Assembly (NCBI GenBank): GCA_000695325.1
Contig: AVPN01000127.1
Location: 1 to 20,113, forward strand
From: Pleurobrachia bachei
Taxonomy: Eukaryota; Ctenophora; Tentaculata; Cydippida; Pleurobrachiidae
Length of the DNA stretch: 20,113 nucleotides
Direction of reading: 5' to 3'
In this document: piece by piece, positions 19,601-20,113 of the stretch
Position numbering within the stretch: the stretch's first letter is position 1
Layout of the letters: each line of letters starts with the position of its first letter
Translations under genes and position numbers: made by a program
The notes under the pieces: generated by a model
Seen by the model: only the letters and a program-made list of their open reading frames with translations
What the model was told of the DNA's origin: nothing
Database searches by the model: none

Positions 19601-19936
19601 CAGGCACTTCATTTCCCCGAGAAGAGCTGCCAGAAGAGAACTTTTCCCTGAACCTTCCCCACCTGTAGAACAGGGGTTGTTCAAGTAACAATCAGGGCAA
19701 ATTAATTAGGTTTAGTTTAATGCAAATTAATTAGGTTCAATTTGTAATAAATGCAATCAATTATTACCGACTATCAGTGTCAGTTTCCCCCGTGGTATCT
19801 CCAGATTGATCTCCGTCAACACTTTTGGATCCATCCTCTTGCTGCCCCAGGAGAAGGTGCCGTTGTCCACTGTTACTGCTACTTCCTCCCCGCTCCCACT
19901 AGATGATGACGTCACAATATAGTCGTTCTCTGGCAC
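7454..19936 (-). CDS. ABCC-family (MRP/CFTR-like) transporter with degenerate nucleotide-binding domains; overall gene, 5' part beyond right edge
   Basis: Twenty exons join in frame from NBD1 (19936) to the stop (7454-7456): NBD1, linker, TMD2, NBD2. Coordinates: 19768-19936, 19534-19662, 18669-18769, 17833-18048, 17588-17715, 17305-17386, 16502-16581, 16232-16336, 14412-14465, 14229-14296, 13950-14106, 13760-13859, then 12315-12469 and 12024-12114 or their copies 11481-11635 and 11190-11280, then 10694-11008, 10224-10360, 8374-8508, 7988-8112, 7753-7880, 7454-7651. Order and motif spacing follow MRP4-type ABCC exporters, and TMD1 must lie to the right. NBD1 keeps Walker A GGEGSGKSS and Walker B LLDEP but has no LSGGQ and no H-loop His. 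NBD2 has lost Walker A, signature, the Walker B Asp and the Q-loop Gln but keeps IIAHR. No frameshift or internal stop is needed. It may be a catalytically weak or regulatory ABC protein. Confidence 0.87.
7753..7880 (-). CDS. ABCC exon 19: NBD2 signature and Walker B region
   Basis: 128 bp, acceptor CGAGTTTCAG, donor GTACGT, phase 1 to 0. It encodes DFERDVRRLLFLVTMLLEEH and TILVIEEPRGAVGDSKFEKQ. The FSVGQ signature reads FERDV, and Walker B reads ILVIEE in place of ILVLDE. Confidence 0.88.
7988..8112 (-). CDS. ABCC exon 18: NBD2 helical subdomain
   Basis: 125 bp, acceptor ACCCTCTGCAG, donor GTGAAT, phase 2 to 1. It encodes FNLDTRGLFDDEEIWRALET and VGLLEYLAEDGITLDTQC, matching the ABCC NLDPxxxxxDxExWxALxxxxL segment. 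Confidence 0.88.
8374..8508 (-). CDS. ABCC exon 17: NBD2 Q-loop region
   Basis: 135 bp, phase 2 to 2. It encodes RSEQNNLHHGVVKIDEWD and SLEDLRSGIGFLPAAPVLLS, matching ABCC LxxLRxxIxxIPQDPVLFSG; the Q-loop Gln is Ala. Its acceptor lies in a hairpin and is preceded by an A-run instead of pyrimidines. Confidence 0.85.
8505..8535. repeat. Perfect 13-bp hairpin around the exon 17 acceptor
   Basis: AGACCTTATTTTT (8505-8517) and AAAAATAAGGTCT (8523-8535) are exact inverted repeats with a 5-base loop. Confidence 0.95.
8550..8660. other. CpG-rich CGCGCG patch before the 258-bp repeats
   Basis: Three GGCGCGC / CCGCGCGCG blocks alternate with A-rich spacers. It stands out from AT-rich intron sequence and may be the left part of the inserted repeat block. 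Confidence 0.6.
8709..9445. repeat. 258-bp tandem repeat, nearly three copies, in ABCC intron 16
   Basis: Units start at 8709, 8967 and 9225 with only a few substitutions; the third stops after GCGGTTTGCGCAAA near 9445. Each holds a doubled AACTATGAAAGTTCG and a GAATAAAG. A 60-codon minus ORF recurs in two units but has no domain features. The sequence is unrelated to the minisatellites. Confidence 0.95.
9446..10223. other. Remainder of ABCC intron 16
   Basis: Non-coding, with a (TC)n run near 9750 and a small inverted repeat, GCGAGATC ... GATCTCGC, at about 10117-10145. The 333-bp intron 10361-10693 likewise shows nothing recognisable. Confidence 0.6.
10224..10360 (-). CDS. ABCC exon 16: NBD2 start with degenerate Walker A
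   Basis: 137 bp, phase 0 to 2. It encodes DVYAGMSADSESVLRGISLQ and IEAGTKLGVGSSPNGGKVYI. Walker A GxxGxGKS/T is replaced by SSPNGGKV: the Lys remains but the first Gly and the final Ser/Thr are gone. Confidence 0.85.
10694..11008 (-). CDS. ABCC exon 15: last TMD2 helices and lead into NBD2
   Basis: 315 bp, acceptor CCTCTTGCAG, donor GTTAGT, phase 0 to 0. It encodes ASSGVVSWVSLYQDLTTN, a hydrophobic LLILGCFIATT, LPALSILLLLLHM, then the coupling helix and PPSEWPQHGHISFE, equal to the ABCC WPxxGxIxFxNV entry to NBD2. Confidence 0.87.
11190..11280 (-). CDS. ABCC exon 14, downstream copy (a)
   Basis: Same 91 bp as 12024-12114, encoding the SCMTLIRGFGATERYQ segment and joining exon 15 in phase 0. 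Confidence 0.83.
11481..11635 (-). CDS. ABCC exon 13, downstream copy (a)
   Basis: Same 155 bp as 12315-12469, acceptor ACTTTCAG, donor GTAGTT. No coding difference is seen between the copies; the few differences are intronic. Confidence 0.82.
11688..11842 (-). pseudogene. Truncated upstream copy of ABCC exon 15
   Basis: It carries the acceptor and first half of exon 15 (ASSGVVSWVSLYQDLTTN to LLLLLHMP) and is cut by the duplication junction at 11687/11688, so it has no donor of its own. The frame stays open across the 52 bp that follow and into exon 13 copy a. Confidence 0.85.
12024..12114 (-). CDS. ABCC exon 14, upstream copy (b)
   Basis: 91 bp, acceptor TGTTCCACAG, donor GTAAGT, phase 2 to 0. 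It encodes SCMTLIRGFGATERYQKDFG, the ABCC GxxTIRAF motif with following helix. Identical to 11190-11280. Confidence 0.82.
12315..12469 (-). CDS. ABCC exon 13, upstream copy (b)
   Basis: 155 bp, phase 0 to 2, acceptor AATTTTAG, donor GTAGTT. It encodes AIVTPGSLVVTLPTCAVTII and ILRSELQQNTLKHITETI, a TMD2 helix and its cytosolic extension. It is identical to the copy at 11481-11635, and either could be used. Confidence 0.8.
12523..13759. other. ABCC intron 12
   Basis: AT-rich intron holding the 150-bp MITE. A 93-codon + ORF at 12698-12979 has no family features and is not called. Confidence 0.6.
13026..13175. mobile_element. Short pogo/Tigger-like MITE (150 bp)
   Basis: The ends are terminal inverted repeats of about 23 bp, CAGACGGACCCCGATTTAGT and, on the other strand, CAGTCGGACCCCGATTAAGT. 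TA flanks both sides (13024-13025, 13176-13177). Inside, CACTAAATCGGG recurs several times. It has no coding capacity. CAG ends with a TA target fit pogo-type Tc1/mariner elements. Confidence 0.8.
13760..13859 (-). CDS. ABCC exon 12: TMD2 helix
   Basis: 100 bp, acceptor CTTTCACTAG, donor GTATGA, phase 2 to 0. It encodes FVVDLELIGRPLMDCY then VSLSFLCSEIICCLIVQ. The intron before it is only 90 bp. Confidence 0.78.
13950..14106 (-). CDS. ABCC exon 11: TMD2 second helix and coupling region
   Basis: 157 bp, phase 1 to 2. It encodes LLFQIFAVVLLISLIESGAQ through GFYNKMPLPSLLAR. I end it at donor CCAG|GTATTATGG because splicing there to exon 12 gives FVVDLELIGRPL, matching the ABCC FFDxxPxGRxxNR segment. 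A downstream donor would shift the frame into a stop. Confidence 0.8.
14229..14296 (-). CDS. ABCC exon 10: extracellular loop
   Basis: 68 bp, acceptor TTCCTACAG, donor GTACAT, phase 2 to 1. It encodes KMAPGHSSTNITNKQHHYQF. NIT is an N-glycosylation sequon, as expected of the loop between the first two TMD2 helices. Confidence 0.78.
14412..14465 (-). CDS. ABCC exon 9 (54 bp)
   Basis: A micro-exon with an excellent acceptor, CCTCTTGTTTCAG, and donor GTAAGT, phase 2 to 2. It encodes YWLLIRWLVDQNDKSME, aligning with the WWLSYWANKQ segment of MRP4. Confidence 0.8.
14566..14740. mobile_element. Second pogo-like MITE (175 bp, diverged)
   Basis: Left end CAGTCAACTCTCGATATACC and right end, on the other strand, CAATCAAGTCTCAATATACC, both continuing CGGGC, form imperfect inverted repeats of about 25 bp. 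TA follows the right end; the left flank is GA. No coding capacity. Confidence 0.7.
14991..15929 (-). CDS. Secreted Cys-rich protein nested in an ABCC intron (unknown family)
   Basis: One uninterrupted 312-codon ORF, on the same strand as the ABC gene, between its exons 8 and 9. MLSVLLILLLAPVTQSS is a clear signal peptide with likely cleavage near residue 17. The mature part has 15 cysteines, including CAC, CSC and CC pairs, with no transmembrane helix, so it is probably a disulphide-bonded secreted protein. A TATATAA lies 60 bp upstream, so it should be transcribed independently. I do not recognise the family. The frame length, signal peptide, TATA box and absence of ABC motifs argue for a real gene. 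An ATTAAA at about 14774-14779 on the minus strand is a possible poly(A) signal. Confidence 0.8.
   Translation of the reverse strand: MLSVLLILLLAPVTQSSDCNEPLHVGILDLLTPEETIRNIALQIRERRISDTQIIGFLDHVEDALCACTGTRTEDHLPCTIIKIVRLSVVPKMLKNLRRQTTQTGLVYAVRPVLDAVTREVCYAGDSIFKGYPSWVKCLSAIPGDYWVPHKPLFGEDLDLLKHVVLFSQEAKHLWEEVRKPLCSCGWLEMLNRHSWARVVDETNKKTGSCLDRGGKLGSSISSPSVSWVVQKSEIVWCKVRSEMCLIIMDEHFNSCCSVDFAAAVSDETSLRALEKVAGSEIREVVKRLQPTTTCPYGMYENYCSPDQNVIT
15989..15995 (-). promoter_or_regulatory. TATA box of the nested secreted-protein gene
   Basis: TATATAA on the minus strand, 60 bp before the ATG at 15929. A (GA)-rich run on the same strand at about 16055-16100 lies further upstream and resembles GAGA-type promoter sequence. 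Confidence 0.65.
16232..16336 (-). CDS. ABCC exon 8: hydrophobic helix of TMD2
   Basis: 105 bp, acceptor ATATTCAG, donor GTATCA, phase 2 to 2. It encodes FNIIMAYCCGPPSPLG and FLLFLLLLLAFERIAAEQC. MRP4 has one helix between its VYK motif and WWLSYW; here exons 7 and 8 give two hydrophobic stretches, so one may be an alternative exon. Confidence 0.75.
16502..16581 (-). CDS. ABCC exon 7: first helix of TMD2
   Basis: 80 bp, acceptor GCTTTTCAG, donor GTAAGT, phase 0 to 2. It encodes WVESCSLLKLV then SSLMLLSCTAFLVSIT, a hydrophobic helix. Confidence 0.75.
16582..17304. other. ABCC intron 6
   Basis: 723 bp of AT-rich sequence. No repeats, RNA genes or coding signal recognised. Confidence 0.5.
17305..17386 (-). 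CDS. ABCC exon 6: linker into TMD2
   Basis: 82 bp, acceptor TTTTATCAG, donor GTAACA, phase 2 to 0. It encodes RRLEKRVPVEQ and ends ISVSKIPMSTYKE, equivalent to the ABCC VSWSVYK motif before the second membrane domain. Confidence 0.8.
17521..17580. repeat. 12-bp tandem repeat
   Basis: About five copies of GATTTAAAGTGT, one shortened, in ABCC intron 5 and ending 8 bp from the donor of exon 5. Confidence 0.9.
17588..17715 (-). CDS. ABCC exon 5: C-terminal strand of NBD1
   Basis: 128 bp, acceptor CCCCCCACCAG, donor GTAGCT, phase 0 to 2. It encodes VVLLDEGRIVFAGSPSDLS, the standard ABCC end of NBD1, then a Pro-rich linker. Confidence 0.87.
17833..18048 (-). CDS. ABCC exon 4: NBD1 signature region, Walker B, D-loop and H-loop
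   Basis: 216 bp, phase 0 to 0. It encodes ISLARVLYSRSSTVLLDEPL (Walker B with Asp and Glu) and ends RTVVMTTSNTELIEHAHK. The LSGGQ site reads INESK, and about 15-20 residues usually before it (GDxTEIGExG) are missing between exons 3 and 4. The H-loop reads TTSN in place of THQ, somewhat like CFTR NBD1, which has Ser there. Confidence 0.87.
18090..18180. repeat. Degenerate repeat of about 30 bp
   Basis: Four copies of an ATTATGAAGTTG-like core, each followed by a GTAC/ACTCCCGG-like segment, in ABCC intron 3. The rest of intron 3 (to 18668) shows no clear exon for the missing NBD1 segment. Confidence 0.7.
18669..18769 (-). CDS. ABCC exon 3: NBD1 after the Q-loop
   Basis: 101 bp, acceptor TTGGTTTCAG, donor GTGAGT, phase 1 to 0. 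It encodes GSVSDNVLFGEKYDSDRYMK, matching the ABCC pattern RDNILFGxxYDxxRY, then AITLCNLKEHTIN. Confidence 0.88.
18930..19506. mobile_element. Foldback/MITE-like element with long inverted repeats (577 bp)
   Basis: 18930-18971 and 19456-19506 are inverted repeats: TTCTTTACATTTGTGTTTCA, then CGGGCGGGGC and CAGTCTAGCTA. The right arm has an extra 8-base insert. The inside has no open frame of note. It fills most of ABCC intron 2 and ends 28 bp from exon 2. Family unknown. Confidence 0.75.
19534..19662 (-). CDS. ABCC exon 2: NBD1 Walker A and Q-loop
   Basis: 129 bp, acceptor TTCTACAG, donor GTATGT, phase 1 to 1. It encodes GGEGSGKSSLLAALLGEM (an intact Walker A) and ends LAAQLPVIFG, where Gln aligns with the Q-loop Gln. 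Confidence 0.9.
19768..19936 (-). CDS. ABCC exon 1 of this window: start of NBD1
   Basis: 169 bp, from acceptor CTAG to donor GTAATA, ending in phase 1. It encodes VPENDYIVTS, a Ser-rich stretch, then VTVDNGTFSWGSK and VLTEINLEIPRGKLTLIVG, the A-loop and core strand that precede Walker A in ABCC NBD1. Confidence 0.88.
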
Positions 19937-20113
19937 CTAGTATGGATGGGGGAGTGCAGGGGAATTGGTCGGGGCGGTGGAGGAAGTAGGGGGTGGGCAC
20001 ATAGTGTGAAGTTGATATTGTATTTCGGGCGAGGAGGGATGTAGTCGTTCTCTGGCACCTAGTATGGGTGGGGGAAGCGAGTGGGGAGGGGGGGCACCTA
20101 GAAGTGGGGGGGG
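19920..20113. repeat. Repeated exon-edge sequence at the right end
   Basis: TAGTCGTTCTCTGGCACCTA at 19920, including the exon 1 acceptor, recurs at 20042, with a third GGCACCTAG near 20092, all within G-rich sequence. The spacing is about 122 then 50 bp. Confidence 0.85.

Noticed and set aside
7454-19936. ABC gene as a plain pseudogene
   Set aside because: All 20 exons have acceptable splice sites, consistent phases and no internal stop, which neutral decay would not leave; the motif losses are reported instead as functional divergence.
1-20113. tRNA, rRNA or snRNA genes
   Set aside because: Scanning for B-box-like GGTTCGAATCC and cloverleaf context found only coding or isolated matches; none supported.

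Overview
The window looks like nuclear DNA of a ciliated invertebrate animal. Evidence: GT-AG introns, AATAAA signals, orthologues of the U2 snRNP protein SF3A3 and the ciliary protein CFAP418, a many-exon ABCC-type transporter, TA-flanked pogo-like MITEs and minisatellites. The phylum cannot be fixed from sequence alone. All annotation is by eye; exon models rest on splice consensus, matching intron phases and remembered family motifs.

Left third, + strand (1-7450): (1) an OB-fold-looking protein open at the left edge and ending at 1724; (2) a 1,484-bp tandem duplication that copies its 3' half, its 3' flank and the start of a 27-bp minisatellite; (3) two minisatellite arrays (17 and about 48 units), the second ending at the splice acceptor just before the SF3A3 ATG; (4) SF3A3 as one uninterrupted 496-codon ORF; (5) CFAP418 as one 175-codon ORF. 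SF3A3 and CFAP418 both have a CTAAC branch-point match about 20 nt before an AG that lies only 5-7 nt before the ATG. This suggests a 5'-leader intron or spliced-leader trans-splicing.

Right two thirds, - strand (7454-19936 and beyond the right edge): one ABCC-family transporter gene. I could place 20 exons running from the start of NBD1 through TMD2 and NBD2 to the stop. Every intron phase agrees. Although the frame is preserved, many ATPase motifs are lost: both signature motifs, the NBD2 Walker A, Walker B Asp and Q-loop Gln, and the NBD1 H-loop His. An 834-bp tandem duplication copies two TMD2 exons plus half of a third. One intron holds a separate same-strand gene for a secreted Cys-rich protein with its own TATA box. 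Other introns carry two pogo-like MITEs, a foldback element and a 258-bp triplicated repeat.

The strangest signal is in the second copy of the left-hand duplication. There, 50 consecutive bases (2528-2577) are the base-by-base complement, in the same 5'->3' order and NOT reversed, of the paralogous bases 1044-1093. No ordinary inversion makes this. It is either a data-processing artefact or something very unusual.
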